A stretch of 64,000 nucleotides of DNA from Prochlorococcus sp. AG-418-K17 (GCA_003214055.1 QCMD01000001.1:1-64000); one strand, 5' to 3'. Counted from the first letter of the stretch, positions 48,518-58,100 are shown. Notes: generated from the sequence alone by a model not told the origin. Numbers and translations: made by a program.

Positions 48518-49540
48518 ATGACTTTGCGTGTTGCAATTAACGGCTTTGGAAGAATTGGTCGAAACTTTATGCGTTGCTGGCTTAGTAGAGGAGCTTACAC
48601 CAATATTGAAGTAGTTGGGATTAATGTTACCTCAGATCCTAAGACTAATGCTCATTTACTAAAGTATGACTCAGTTCTTGGTCAACTTGATGGTGTTGAT
48701 ATTCAATATACAGATGATACTTTTGTAATTAATAACAAGACAATTAAATGTTTCTCTGATAGAAACCCAATGAATCTCCCTTGGAAAGACTGGGGTGTAG
48801 ATTTGGTTATTGAATCTACTGGTGTATTTAATACAGATGTAGGCGCAAGTAAGCACTTAGAGGTAGGAGCAAAAAAAGTTATCTTAACTGCTCCTGGAAA
48901 AGGTGATGGTGTTGGTACTTATGTAGTTGGAGTAAATGCTGATACATATAAACATAAAGATTATGATATTTTGAGTAATGCTAGTTGTACAACGAACTGT
49001 TTAGCTCCAGTAGTTAAAGTTTTAGATCAAACTTTTGGGATTAACAAAGGTTTGATGACTACAATTCATAGTTATACAGGGGATCAAAGAATCTTAGATA
49101 ATAGCCATAGAGATCTACGAAGGGCTAGAGCCGCTGCTACAAACATCGTTCCTACTTCTACAGGAGCTGCAAAAGCAGTAGCTCTTGTATACCCAGAAAT
49201 GAAAGGAAAATTAACAGGAATTGCAATGAGAGTTCCAACCCCTAACGTTTCAGCAGTAGATTTCGTTTTTGAATCTTCTAAATCTGTTACAGCTGAAGAT
49301 GTCAATAAGGCTCTCAAGGAAGCATCTCTAAACTCAATGAAAGGCATTATTAAATATGGAGATGAACCATTAGTGTCAAGCGATTATGCAGGTACCAACG
49401 AATCATCAATTGTCGATAGCGACCTTACTATGTGTATAGGAGATAACCTTGTAAAGGTGCTTGCATGGTATGACAATGAGTGGGGTTATAGTCAAAGAGT
49501 TGTAGATTTAGCGGAGATTGTTGCAAAAAATTGGGAATAA
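48518..49540 (+). CDS. gap2: Glyceraldehyde-3-phosphate dehydrogenase (Gap2 type)
   Basis: This 340-residue enzyme serves the Calvin cycle in the reductive direction. [13 protein letters not shown] is the N-terminal nucleotide fold, [15 protein letters not shown] contains the catalytic cysteine C157, and [20 protein letters not shown] matches the plastid/cyanobacterial Gap2 class that uses NADPH or NADH. Codon use looks tuned for high expression. The stop is directly followed by the convergent thiL stop. Confidence 0.95.
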   Translation: MTLRVAINGFGRIGRNFMRCWLSRGAYTNIEVVGINVTSDPKTNAHLLKYDSVLGQLDGVDIQYTDDTFVINNKTIKCFSDRNPMNLPWKDWGVDLVIESTGVFNTDVGASKHLEVGAKKVILTAPGKGDGVGTYVVGVNADTYKHKDYDILSNASCTTNCLAPVVKVLDQTFGINKGLMTTIHSYTGDQRILDNSHRDLRRARAAATNIVPTSTGAAKAVALVYPEMKGKLTGIAMRVPTPNVSAVDFVFESSKSVTAEDVNKALKEASLNSMKGIIKYGDEPLVSSDYAGTNESSIVDSDLTMCIGDNLVKVLAWYDNEWGYSQRVVDLAEIVAKNWE

Positions 49541-50527
49541 TTAAAAGTGCTTGAAAGGTTTGTTATTTAATAATTTGTTTTTGTTATTATTTTTAAATTC
49601 TATTGATGGTTTACCATCAGCAAAAGAACCAATTTCGTTAATATTTTTATCAAGTTTAGATAAATTCTTTGCCCATTTTTTTGGCAAGGAGAAAACTAAT
49701 TCGTAATCTTCACCTCCAAAAAAATAATATTCGTCCCATTTATCTCCTCTTGGCCAATCCTTATCTTTGGGTATTTTTTCATAATTGATAATTGCTTTAC
49801 ATTTGCTAGCACTTGCTAAATCTTGTAAAGCTTGAAAAAGACCATCACTGCTATCAGTACATCCTATTCTCTTGATTTTTTTATTGGAGCGAGTTTTTAT
49901 AAGATTTTTTAGAAAATTTGGGTAAACTTTAGGGCGACAAAAATGTTCAATGGATTTACTTATTAATCTTTTATTAAGAGAAATATCATTATCTAAATTA
50001 ATTTTATTTTTAATTAAAAATCCTAGTTTGCTAAGACCATGAATTCCTGTAGTTAAGATGACATCTCCTGGTTTACATGCGTTTCTTCTTAATTCAAGTT
50101 CACCTTGAATCCCAAAGGCAGTAATTGATATGGCTTTTTGATTCCCTTTTGAGCAATCTCCTCCAAGAATTATGCCGCCATATTCTTTTAAAGCTTTATT
50201 TATTCCTCTATATAACTCTTCAACCCAAATCCACTCAGTTCTAGCAGGTAGAACTAGGCTTATTGTAATACCTATAGTTTTCTTGCTTCCACTGGATAAT
50301 AAGTCAGAGATGTTGCTTACAACTGCTTTCCACCCAAGGTCGACAGGACAAATAGTAATGTCATTGAAATGAACATTTTCCACTAACGAATCAGTATTAA
50401 TAAGTAAATTTTCATTTTTAGTTTTGATTAAAGCGCAATCATCTGAAATTTGGTCTTTAGGCATAAATTTTCCTAGCCTACTTATTAATTCTTTTTCCCC
50501 TATGTCTCCTAACGTTTCTTTATGCAT
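49541..50527 (-). CDS. thiL: Thiamine-monophosphate kinase
   Basis: ThiL phosphorylates thiamine monophosphate to the active diphosphate. The 328-residue protein has DDCAL and NTDSLVENVHF (metal-binding aspartates), GGDCSKGNQKAISITAFG and TDSSDGLFQALQDLA, typical of the PurM-like ATP fold. Its start overlaps the end of the upstream cyclophilin gene by 8 bases. Confidence 0.93.
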   Translation of the reverse strand: MHKETLGDIGEKELISRLGKFMPKDQISDDCALIKTKNENLLINTDSLVENVHFNDITICPVDLGWKAVVSNISDLLSSGSKKTIGITISLVLPARTEWIWVEELYRGINKALKEYGGIILGGDCSKGNQKAISITAFGIQGELELRRNACKPGDVILTTGIHGLSKLGFLIKNKINLDNDISLNKRLISKSIEHFCRPKVYPNFLKNLIKTRSNKKIKRIGCTDSSDGLFQALQDLASASKCKAIINYEKIPKDKDWPRGDKWDEYYFFGGEDYELVFSLPKKWAKNLSKLDKNINEIGSFADGKPSIEFKNNNKNKLLNNKPFKHF

Positions 50528-51611
50528 TTAATTTGAGATTTTCAATTCCTTCTAAAACATCTATTGAAATTATTGTGTCATCTTTAGTTAGCTCTTCTAG
50601 TACATCAAATCCATCTACAACGTAACCAAAGGCAGCATTCCGACCGTCAATCAAATTGCGACCTGCCGGATTTAATTCTGCTTCATATAAAAAGAAGAAA
50701 AATTGCGATGAGCCATCATCAACTGCGGTATTTGAATGAGACCATCCTAGAGTTCCAAGTGTTGCAAAAGGTAATGTTGGGGTTTCTGTATAAAAACCTA
50801 AATCTTCAAATGTTTGATTATAAAAAGTTTCTTTTTCATCAGGAATTCTAATTTCTAGGGGAACATGACGTTCTTCGTTTGTTTCAGGATCTATATAACC
50901 AATAGCTTCACCAACTGGATCACCAGTTTGCAGTACAAAAAATTCTTCGGCTCTATTAATAGGTAAATCTTTGTAGAAGTTTTTTGAAGATAAATCTACA
51001 AATGCTCCTGCAGTAAGTGGGGCGTTAAATCCATCAATAATAGCTTTCATGTCTCCTTTGGTTGTTTTTATATTTACTTTTGCTCGGCCTAGTAATCTTG
51101 GTAGATTATCAAACTCTTTTGGAATATCGTAAGGAAATTTATTTGGTAGGAAATACTCTTCCAAGCCCCCTATTTTATCCAAAGCTTCTTTTCGGGTTGT
51201 TACAAATGCGTACTTATCTTTTAATTTAGAATGCTCTTGAAGGCTATCAAAATTTTCTTTGAGCTCTAAAAATGTTTTTTCAGCAATCTTCTTTTTATCG
51301 TTTGGTAATTCTTGAATAATTCGATTTTGGTATTTTTTGAGTAAAGATTGACATTTTGTAACAGTTTTTGTTAGCGCTGGCCATCTTCCTCCTCTTACAA
51401 GGTCACTAGTTTCCTCCAATTTGTGTTGAATTTCTCGCAACTCAACTTGCTTGATAGGGAGTGCGTTTCTGAGGATTGCATTAGGGTCTTTTACAGCATT
51501 TCCAGTAGGTAAATCAGCTAGAACTTGAGTTGGTTTAAAGAGAAAAACCTGTAAAATTATGATTGATATAATTAAAAAAAGTTTGTTCTGATTTGATAAG
51601 AATTTTTGCAT
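50520..51611 (-). CDS. Exported cyclophilin-type peptidyl-prolyl isomerase (TLP38/40-like)
   Basis: The 363-residue protein starts with a signal peptide ([18 protein letters not shown], then VLADLP). A helical region (about 40-180) precedes a divergent cyclophilin domain: [33 protein letters not shown] and [18 protein letters not shown]. This order matches cyanobacterial and plant lumenal cyclophilins associated with photosystem II maintenance. The lumen location is inferred. thiL overlaps its 3' end by 8 bases. Confidence 0.88.
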   Translation of the reverse strand: MQKFLSNQNKLFLIISIIILQVFLFKPTQVLADLPTGNAVKDPNAILRNALPIKQVELREIQHKLEETSDLVRGGRWPALTKTVTKCQSLLKKYQNRIIQELPNDKKKIAEKTFLELKENFDSLQEHSKLKDKYAFVTTRKEALDKIGGLEEYFLPNKFPYDIPKEFDNLPRLLGRAKVNIKTTKGDMKAIIDGFNAPLTAGAFVDLSSKNFYKDLPINRAEEFFVLQTGDPVGEAIGYIDPETNEERHVPLEIRIPDEKETFYNQTFEDLGFYTETPTLPFATLGTLGWSHSNTAVDDGSSQFFFFLYEAELNPAGRNLIDGRNAAFGYVVDGFDVLEELTKDDTIISIDVLEGIENLKLNA

Positions 51612-51654
51612 AGCACTCTTTCAGGTTTATGATCCTTGGGGATGTAATACAGGA

Positions 51655-52215
51655 ATGATTTCCAGTAACGATTTTCGCACAGGTACAACCATTGAATTGG
51701 ATGGTCAAGTTTGGCGTGTTGTAGAATTTCTACATGTCAAGCCTGGTAAGGGTTCTGCCTTCGTGAGAACAAAATTAAAATCAGTTCAAAGCGGCAACGT
51801 GGTTGAAAAAACTTTTCGAGCCGGAGAATCAGTACAGCAGGCTATCCTTGAGAAGTCTAACCTGCAACATACTTATGTGGAGTCAGGAGATTTCGTTTTT
51901 ATGGATATGAGCAGTTTTGAAGAAACAAGACTTTCTCGTGAACAAATTGGAAGGGGAGCAAAATACTTAAAAGAAGGAATGGAAGTTAATGTAGTTTTTC
52001 ATAATGGTAAAGTTTTAGAAGTAGAACTTCCTATAGCAATTACTTTAAAAGTAACAGAAACTGATCCAGGAGTTAAAGGTGATACTGCGAGTGGCGGTAC
52101 TAAACCAGCTATTCTTGAAACAGGTGCTCAAGTTATGGTTCCCTTGTTTATTTCTGTTGGAGAAATGATTAAGATTGATACACGTAACGATAGTTATCTT
52201 GGACGTGAAAATTAA
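51655..52215 (+). CDS. efp: Translation elongation factor P
   Basis: EF-P rescues ribosomes stalled at polyproline. The 186-residue protein has three beta-barrel domains, with the loop [12 protein letters not shown] placing K32 at the tip that contacts the tRNA; the C-terminal domain has [18 protein letters not shown]. It is divergent from the cyclophilin gene. Its stop shares a base with the accB ATG (TAATG), so the two are coupled. Confidence 0.97.
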   Translation: MISSNDFRTGTTIELDGQVWRVVEFLHVKPGKGSAFVRTKLKSVQSGNVVEKTFRAGESVQQAILEKSNLQHTYVESGDFVFMDMSSFEETRLSREQIGRGAKYLKEGMEVNVVFHNGKVLEVELPIAITLKVTETDPGVKGDTASGGTKPAILETGAQVMVPLFISVGEMIKIDTRNDSYLGREN

Positions 52216-52724
52216 TGATTATGAAACTAGATCATGATGACTTAAATCGTTTGATAGATAAAATTTCATCAAGCGACATTCAAGAATTCTCTTTAGAAGG
52301 AGAAGATTTTAAACTTGAAATTAAAAGGAATTTGTTGGATGAGAGACAATTAGTTAATACTTCTGCAACGAATAATTCAGTTGACAAGCAAATATCTCCC
52401 ATTTCAAAATCTGCAACTGATAACATCGCACTTGTCAGTACACCCTCAGAAGTTACTCAAGTGCCACCTCCTGGACGCTCTGACCTAACAGAAATTACTT
52501 CTCCTATGGTTGGTACATTTTATAGGGCAGCAGCTCCTGGGGAGGAGCCTTTCGTTGAAATTGGTAGTCAAATTAATGTTGGACAGACGATTTGCATATT
52601 AGAAGCAATGAAGTTAATGAATGAAATTGAATCAGAATTTAATGCTGAAATAGTAGAAATACTTGTTGAAAATGGTACTCCTGTTGAGTTTGGACAAGTC
52701 TTAATGAGAATTAAGCAAGTTTGA
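52215..52724 (+). CDS. accB: Biotin carboxyl carrier protein of acetyl-CoA carboxylase
   Basis: The 169-residue BCCP carries biotin for fatty-acid synthesis. The C-terminal biotinyl domain has TSPMVGTFYRAAAPGEEPFV and EAMKLMNEIE with the biotinylated lysine; an N-terminal helical region and a Pro/Ser-rich linker precede it. A second ATG two codons in (52221) is an equally possible start. The efp-accB pairing is common in cyanobacteria. Its last 24 bases overlap the convergent pdxA. Confidence 0.96.
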   Translation: MIMKLDHDDLNRLIDKISSSDIQEFSLEGEDFKLEIKRNLLDERQLVNTSATNNSVDKQISPISKSATDNIALVSTPSEVTQVPPPGRSDLTEITSPMVGTFYRAAAPGEEPFVEIGSQINVGQTICILEAMKLMNEIESEFNAEIVEILVENGTPVEFGQVLMRIKQV

Positions 52725-53753
52725 TTTTTTTCGTAACCTCGTTAACTCTATTGCATTTTTTATTGCTTCAACCATACTCTGAGATTGAGCAATTCCTTGA
52801 CCTGCGATATCAAATCCAGTCCCATGATCTGGTGATGTTCTAACAAAGGGCAATCCTAATGTTGTGTTGACTGAATAATTAAGAGCTATTGATTTCATAG
52901 GTATTAAACCTTGATCATGGTACATAGCTAAAATCCCATCGTGTTTTTCTGCTTCTTGTTCTCTCCATGCTTTAGAAGATGAATTCCAACAAGTATCAGG
53001 AGAAATGGGACCTATAATGTTGATTCCTTTGTGTTTTGCTTTCCAAGTAAAAATTGCCTCATTAAGCCAATCTTTTTCATCAGTACCTAAAAGTCCTTCT
53101 TCTCCTGCATGAGGATTTATGCCAGCAATTTTAAAAGTTGGTTTAGATATGTAATTATTTGAAAACTCATAAAGAAGATCTAATTTTGAATGGATTAAAG
53201 ATTTATTTAACTGCTTTGGTACATCAGAAAGTGCAATATGTGTTGTTGCTAATAAGGTATTGAATCTCCAATCTGTAAAAGGAGATTTAGCAGTGAATAA
53301 CATTCCAACATGCTTTGCATTGCAACATTCTGCTAAAACCTCTGTTTGACCAGAAAATTTATGTCCTGCAGTTGACCAAGATTTTTTGCAAATAGGTCCA
53401 GTTACTAACGCTGAATTTGGACAATTTTTAACGATTTCAATTGCTTTAGTAAGGTAATGAAAGCTTGAATCTCCATAATTTAGTTTTGAGTTATTTGATT
53501 CAAAAGGAATTTCTAAATTATAAATTTGAAAGTTGTCGGGATCTTTGATGTTTTTTATTCCTAGGGATTTAAGGTTTTTGTATTCTTTTTGTAAAATTTT
53601 TTTTGATCCAACCACTAATATTTCAATTTCCTCTGCTATTTCTTGAGATGATAGAGCTTTCAAAATTATTTCCGGTCCAATACCAGATTCATCACCAATG
53701 CTAAGAACTATTTTGAGTTTGCCATCGTCGTTTTTTTGGAACTTCATAATCAA
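52701..53753 (-). CDS. pdxA: 4-hydroxythreonine-4-phosphate dehydrogenase
   Basis: PdxA oxidises 4-phosphohydroxythreonine in pyridoxal phosphate synthesis. The 350-residue protein shows SIGDESGIGPEIILKAL, the metal histidine regions GHKFSGQTEVLAE and TTHIAL, AGINPHAGEEGLLG, MYHDQGLIPMK and TSPDHGTGFDIAGQG. It is read toward accB and overlaps its end by 24 bases. Some PdxA relatives act on other substrates, so pathway assignment is by family. Confidence 0.93.
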   Translation of the reverse strand: MIMKFQKNDDGKLKIVLSIGDESGIGPEIILKALSSQEIAEEIEILVVGSKKILQKEYKNLKSLGIKNIKDPDNFQIYNLEIPFESNNSKLNYGDSSFHYLTKAIEIVKNCPNSALVTGPICKKSWSTAGHKFSGQTEVLAECCNAKHVGMLFTAKSPFTDWRFNTLLATTHIALSDVPKQLNKSLIHSKLDLLYEFSNNYISKPTFKIAGINPHAGEEGLLGTDEKDWLNEAIFTWKAKHKGINIIGPISPDTCWNSSSKAWREQEAEKHDGILAMYHDQGLIPMKSIALNYSVNTTLGLPFVRTSPDHGTGFDIAGQGIAQSQSMVEAIKNAIELTRLRKKSNLLNSH

Positions 53754-53815
53754 ATTTTAATTATTCATGAGAAAAAGAAATAATCTTAAAAATTTTAGAG
53801 TAAATCTGATAAAAG

Positions 53816-54698
53816 TTATTTGTTATGCATAAGACAATTTTTTAATCCTAATTTATAGTTTGGGTAAATTAGTTTATATCCTAGTTCTTTGCATAGTAAT
53901 CTATTAGAAACTCTTCTATTTTCCATCCAAAAAGATTTTGCAATCGAAGAGAGCTCTTTCTTTGCTTCATCAAAGAGGATTGGTTTTGGCATTTGTAATT
54001 TAAGTAAATCGTGACAATATTGCATAACTTCTATCTGAGAGCATGGTTCATCATCAGCGATGTTAATTATAGGGTGAAATTTTAAAGTATCTTTATTCAA
54101 TAATAAATAGATTATTGCATTTGAAATATCTTCAACATGAATCCTAGAAAATACTTGGTCTTTTTTTGAGATTACTTTTACTTTTTGATTTTTAATTGCT
54201 TGAAATGTAGACCTGCCAGGGCCATATATTCCTGGTAATCTAAAAATTTGGATTGGTAAGTCTGAATCAATCCATTTTTTTTCGCAATTAAATCTTTTTT
54301 TTACTTCTTTCTTGAAAAGGCTTTGGTTTATCTTTTTCAGAAACCCAATGACCATCACTATTCCCATAAACACCAGTTGTTGATAAATATCCAACCCATT
54401 CAAGAGACAAATTTTGCATTTTTTCTTTGAAAAAATTTAAAACAGGATCTTTTCCATTTTTGTCAGGAGGTATACAGCTGAGAACATGAGTGACACCATC
54501 AAAAATTGTTTCATCAGGGATAATTTGCTTTTCGCTATCAAAAACAAAATTATTTGGATCATTTTTTTTGGAACGAGAACTTGTTAAAACTTTGCATCCA
54601 AATTTTTTGATAGTTTTTGCAAAAAAAGAGCCACTAAAACCACATCCGAATATCAAAAATTTCTTATTTTTTCCTAGTGAACTTGCCAAATCTTTCAT
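53816..54698 (-). pseudogene. YeeZ-like NAD(P)-binding sugar epimerase/reductase, frameshifted
   Basis: Two overlapping frames make one protein. The N-terminal part (54288-54698) has the Rossmann motif LIFGCGFSGSFFAK and YLSTTGVYGNSDGHWVSE, then stops shortly after ERSKKK. The C-terminal part (53816 to about 54300) continues with RFNCEKKWIDSDLPIQIFRL and PGIYGPGRSTFQ. The break lies in a run of eight A on the coding strand (54295-54302); removing one A joins both parts into a 293-residue protein with normal SDR spacing. This is either a real frameshift, a sequencing slip, or expression by slippage. No other damage is visible. Confidence 0.85.
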
Positions 54699-54710
54699 AA
54701 ATTATTATAT

Positions 54711-54726
54711 TAGTACATATGTATTA
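54711..54726. promoter_or_regulatory. LexA-box-like palindrome
   Basis: TAGTACATATGTATTA differs by one base from the cyanobacterial LexA consensus TAGTACWNWTGTACTA. It lies between the divergent broken epimerase gene (start 54698) and the small ORF at 54734, 7 bases before that ORF's ATG. That position could block transcription or translation start of either gene. Confidence 0.5.
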
Positions 54727-54733
54727 TTTAAAA

Positions 54734-54970
54734 ATGCAAACAGTAATCAAGTCTGAAACAAGATACAAATTTCTATTCGTGAAAAATAGATTTAGTCCCG
54801 TAACAGAAACAGATAAGTTTTCTACTCCTATTATAGATCTAAGACTTTGTCAAAAGCTAATTGTTTGTTCAATTTCAATTTCTGCGATTTTAATATTTCC
54901 AGAATCACCAAAAGAATTAGAAGCTGTATGTAATAATTACCATTCGCAGCACATTTGTAATGTTTGGTAG
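54734..54970 (+). CDS. Small protein, unknown function, possible SOS member
   Basis: The 78-residue ORF starts at ATG 54734; an upstream ATG at 54719 would lie inside the LexA-like box and is less likely. The N-terminus is basic (KSETRYKFLFVKNRF), the middle has a hydrophobic stretch KLIVCSISISAILIFP, and the C-terminus has two cysteines (VCNNYHSQHICNVW). I have no family for it. It ends flush against the convergent HNH nuclease gene. Confidence 0.55.
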   Translation: MQTVIKSETRYKFLFVKNRFSPVTETDKFSTPIIDLRLCQKLIVCSISISAILIFPESPKELEAVCNNYHSQHICNVW

Positions 54971-55372
54971 TTAAGCAGCTTTGTAATCGTTTTCATCGTC
55001 ACTATAACTCCTTTTATTTCGATTTAATTTAGGATTAGCCCATTGCAATAATCTTATTGCTAATCTTAAATCTCCCTCTAACCAAGCTCTAATTGCCATC
55101 GCTCTTCTTGGATCGTAAAATTTTTGTCTCCTGTACCACTGCAAAGCATTTTCATCTGATTTATCTCCATTGCAAGAAAGGCATGCTGGCACGCAATTTT
55201 CTGTAGTATTTAATCCTCCTTGGCTTTGAGGTAATACGTGATCAATAGATTCAGAAGGTTTTCCACAATATATACAACTTTTTCCTGTAAATTTATGTAT
55301 TGACTTACGCCATTGTCTTAATCTGAATTTAGGACATAAATCTTCAAGAAATACCGCATCACTTATATGCAT
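54971..55372 (-). CDS. HNH endonuclease
   Basis: The 133-residue protein has a central HNH nuclease: CIYCGKPSESIDHVLPQSQG, then NCVPACLSCNGDKS, combining the metal histidine/asparagine with two CxxC zinc pairs. Stand-alone HNH proteins like this are widespread in cyanobacterial chromosomes; their targets are unknown, and a homing origin is not shown. It faces the SOS-box ORF. Confidence 0.88.
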   Translation of the reverse strand: MHISDAVFLEDLCPKFRLRQWRKSIHKFTGKSCIYCGKPSESIDHVLPQSQGGLNTTENCVPACLSCNGDKSDENALQWYRRQKFYDPRRAMAIRAWLEGDLRLAIRLLQWANPKLNRNKRSYSDDENDYKAA

Positions 55373-55500
55373 TCAGATTATTTAATTAAATAAATAATGA
55401 CCTGAAAAACTTAAAAGTCAATATATATTTTTGACTAAATAAATACATTTTTTTTCATAAATTTAGTTTAAGTATCAATAAATACTAAAAGAAATCAAAA

Positions 55501-55917
55501 TCAATAACTATATCTATCAAAAGAGTCTTCCGATAAATCTTGATTAGAAGAATTCATATCGTTGTCTAATTTTTTTCTCTTTTCTTCTTTCTCTAATTCT
55601 CTTTTTAATTTTCTATTTGGATAGAGATTATCTAAATACTCAATGCAAAAACTAAATTCTTCTCTTTCTCTTACAACTGTCTCAATAATTTGTGCTGCAG
55701 CTTGTTTTGGAGAAACTTTAAAAATTCCCCCTTTTTGTTTTTTGATATATGAATAAGCAGCTTCCCAGCTACTTTCATGGTCATTTCCGCCATCTCTCAT
55801 AGTGCAAAATATTTCTGCACCAAATGAACCTGCTTTAACTTCAGAGGAAATTAATGTCCAAGGAATAAATATCCCAAACACTAAAAGCAGTAACTTTCTG
55901 TTTTTGATTACTTTCAT
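55501..55917 (-). CDS. Exported small protein, unknown function
   Basis: The 138-residue protein has a signal peptide (LLLLVFGIFIPWTLISS, cleavage likely after VKA) and then GSFGAEIFCTMRDGGNDHESSWEAA. Two cysteines (FCTM, SFCIEYL) could form a disulfide. The C-terminus is charged and probably unstructured. It resembles short exported cyanobacterial proteins of unknown role. Confidence 0.65.
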   Translation of the reverse strand: MKVIKNRKLLLLVFGIFIPWTLISSEVKAGSFGAEIFCTMRDGGNDHESSWEAAYSYIKKQKGGIFKVSPKQAAAQIIETVVREREEFSFCIEYLDNLYPNRKLKRELEKEEKRKKLDNDMNSSNQDLSEDSFDRYSY

Positions 55918-55974
55918 ACCTTTTAACTTATATATATAAAAATTATCTTTTATTCTGATTATGTCTAGAGAAAT

Positions 55975-56487
55975 TTAAGATTTTATTACTCCAAATAGCG
56001 TTAGTAACTTAACGATTAATGGCAGAATTAATAATACAGTAATCAATCTAACAGCATGTAGTGTGGCTACTGCAGCTCCTACTCCATATTCAGAACCTAC
56101 TAGACTCATACCACTGATTCCGCCAGGTGCAGCTCCAAGGATGGTTGTTATGACATCAACTTTCAGTAGCCTACTTGTCCAAAGCCCAATTGCTAAACCC
56201 GTAATTATTAAAGTAAAAGTTATTAATATTGCAGGTCGCCACAAAATTTGTAGGTCAACTAATGAATCTTTTGTCAGTGTTGTTCCAATAACAGTTCCGA
56301 TTCCAATTTCCAATAATGTTCTAGTACCATTTGGCCATTCTGCAATTGCGAGTTTTCCACTTATGCTAAGGATACTTGCTCCAATTATTGCGCCTGCTAA
56401 TGGAGCAGCTGGTATACCCGTCTTAAGAGCTAAAGCTCCAAAAACTCCACCAGCAATTAGGTAATAGATAAGATTTATATTTGGCAT
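55975..56487 (-). CDS. AbrB-family membrane protein, single-unit form
   Basis: This 170-residue hydrophobic protein contains one AbrB-duplication unit (the PF05145-type membrane protein sometimes mislabelled ammonia monooxygenase): GALALKTGIPAAPLAGAIIG, TVIGTTLTKDSL and LGAAPGGISGMSLVGSEYG. Usual members are about twice as long and carry two units. Five or so helices are visible. Function is uncertain; some relatives are proposed transporters. The name is unrelated to the AbrB transcription factor. Confidence 0.8.
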   Translation of the reverse strand: MPNINLIYYLIAGGVFGALALKTGIPAAPLAGAIIGASILSISGKLAIAEWPNGTRTLLEIGIGTVIGTTLTKDSLVDLQILWRPAILITFTLIITGLAIGLWTSRLLKVDVITTILGAAPGGISGMSLVGSEYGVGAAVATLHAVRLITVLLILPLIVKLLTLFGVIKS

Positions 56488-56575
56488 AGTTTGTGGTGAT
56501 GTTTAGTATTAATTTAGAAAATATACCCATTACTGGAATGTTTAGGGTAGATATATTCTTATTTATCTTTTAATT

Positions 56576-56596
56576 TAACTAAGAACTTTTTAGTTA
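56576..56596 (+). other. A/T-rich hairpin in the gap before a small ORF
   Basis: TAACTAA (56576-56582) pairs with TTAGTTA (56590-56596) around GAACTTT. It lies in a 251-base gap (56488-56738) between the divergent AbrB-like and 65-residue genes. I see no T tract, no tRNA and no known small-RNA motif; the gap otherwise shows nothing I can name. Confidence 0.2.
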
Positions 56597-56738
56597 GGCT
56601 AGTTGAGAATAAAAAAATGATTTTTAAAGTATGAAATCCAAAAAAGCAATAAATAAACCAAAATTTAAAAATTAATCAAAAAATTTCCTCAGAATGTCCC
56701 CTTGAGTTGGCATAATATTAAGTAAAGCTTAAAACATT

Positions 56739-56936
56739 ATGGCTTCACAAATTTCCTATAAAAGTAATAAAAACCCTATTAAGAAAAAATTATCTTTCTT
56801 TGAAGGTGGACATCAGCTCGAAAAGTTAGAGTTTGCACTTGCTATAGCTCAAACTAATGGAGACGAAAAAAAATCTTTAATCTTAAGAAAAAAGATTGTT
56901 GAATTAGGTGGTAATGTTGAAGAACCAGGAACTTGA
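56739..56936 (+). CDS. Small basic/acidic protein, unknown function
   Basis: The 65-residue ORF begins with a basic stretch (YKSNKNPIKKK) and has one helix-forming segment (HQLEKLEFALAIAQTN) ending in EEPGT. It starts with ATG after a long gap and ends one base before the convergent aminotransferase stop, as real genes do here. I believe similar short proteins occur in other Prochlorococcus, but the role is unknown. Confidence 0.55.
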   Translation: MASQISYKSNKNPIKKKLSFFEGGHQLEKLEFALAIAQTNGDEKKSLILRKKIVELGGNVEEPGT

Positions 56937-58100
56937 TTAATTGATATTTAAATGTTTTGAAGCAGCGAACAAAGCCTCTCCGACTTCTTGAGTTGATATT
57001 TTATTTTGCTCAAGAAGAGCATTACTGATTGCTGTTATTACCGTTATTATGTCTCTATCGTTAATGTAACCTAGATGACCAACTCTAAAGATTTTCCCTT
57101 TTAAGTGGTCTTGTCCTCCAGCAAGAAGAATATCAAATTTATTTTTAATTGTTTTTCTAAATTCTTCTGCATCAATCTCCCCTGTTTCTATTGCAGTAAT
57201 AGAGGGGCTTAAATGTTCTTCATCGGCAAATAATTTTAAATTTAAAGCCTTTATGGCACTACTCACTGCTAATTTGTGTCTATTATGTCTGGCAAAAATA
57301 TTTTCTAAGCCTTCTTCTTTCATCATTTTTAGAGATTCATCTAAAGCAAAAACTAAATTAACAGCGGGCGTGTATGGATTACTATTACTGGCTAAACTTT
57401 TTTTATAGGATTTTAAATTTAAATAAAACTTTGGTAAACAAGATTTTTTTGCAGCTTCCCATGCTTTCTCACTTACTGATACAAAGCTAAGACCTGGGGG
57501 TATCATATAACCTTTTTGAGAGCCAGAAGCCACAATATCTAATCCCCAATCATCTACTGGAACATTACAGGCTCCTAAACTAGTTACACAGTCAACAATA
57601 GATAAAGCTTTTGAGTGTTCTTGAATATGAGAACTTATTGTTTTTAGATCGTTTATAACACCTGTTGAAGTTTCAGAATGCGTTAAAATTACCGCTTTGA
57701 TTTGTTTTTGTTTATCTTCCTCAAGTATTTTTTTGAAATTTTTAGGATTTAGTGGACTGCCCCACTCAGCTTTAATAGTTATTACTTCTAATCCATATTC
57801 TCTAGCAATTTTTACCCATCTCTCACCAAATTTTCCATTTTCCCCACAAACAACTTTGTCCCCCTTACTTAGAGTACTGATAATTCCAGCTTCCATTGCT
57901 GCAGTTCCGCTGCCAGTAATTGTTATTACGTCATTCTTTGTCTGATGAAGCCATTTTAGATTTTTAGTAGTAACTTCTACAAGATCTTGAAAGTCTTTGC
58001 TCCTATGGCCAATAGGATGTTTACTTAATGCTTGTAAAACTTTTTCAGGAACTGGTGTAGGACCAGGAATCATCAATGATAATTTTTGTTGTATGGCCAC
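56937..58100 (-). CDS. Class V aminotransferase (serine/alanine-glyoxylate type)
   Basis: The 387-residue PLP enzyme begins LSLMIPGPTPVPEKVLQAL, typical of serine-glyoxylate and alanine-glyoxylate aminotransferases; TGSGTAAMEAGI binds the cofactor phosphate and VASGSQKGYMIPPG holds the PLP lysine K196. It probably works in photorespiratory glyoxylate disposal. Older cyanobacterial annotation calls this protein the soluble hydrogenase small subunit, which the motifs do not support. It is divergent from cbiD. Confidence 0.9.
   Translation of the reverse strand: MAIQQKLSLMIPGPTPVPEKVLQALSKHPIGHRSKDFQDLVEVTTKNLKWLHQTKNDVITITGSGTAAMEAGIISTLSKGDKVVCGENGKFGERWVKIAREYGLEVITIKAEWGSPLNPKNFKKILEEDKQKQIKAVILTHSETSTGVINDLKTISSHIQEHSKALSIVDCVTSLGACNVPVDDWGLDIVASGSQKGYMIPPGLSFVSVSEKAWEAAKKSCLPKFYLNLKSYKKSLASNSNPYTPAVNLVFALDESLKMMKEEGLENIFARHNRHKLAVSSAIKALNLKLFADEEHLSPSITAIETGEIDAEEFRKTIKNKFDILLAGGQDHLKGKIFRVGHLGYINDRDIITVITAISNALLEQNKISTQEVGEALFAASKHLNIN

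Noticed and set aside
54719-54733. Upstream ATG for the small ORF beside the LexA-like box
   Set aside because: It would place the start codon inside the palindrome; ATG 54734 gives a more usual layout.
56937-58100. Soluble hydrogenase small subunit
   Set aside because: This old label is contradicted by the PLP lysine motif and class V aminotransferase sequence; there are no hydrogenase metal ligands.
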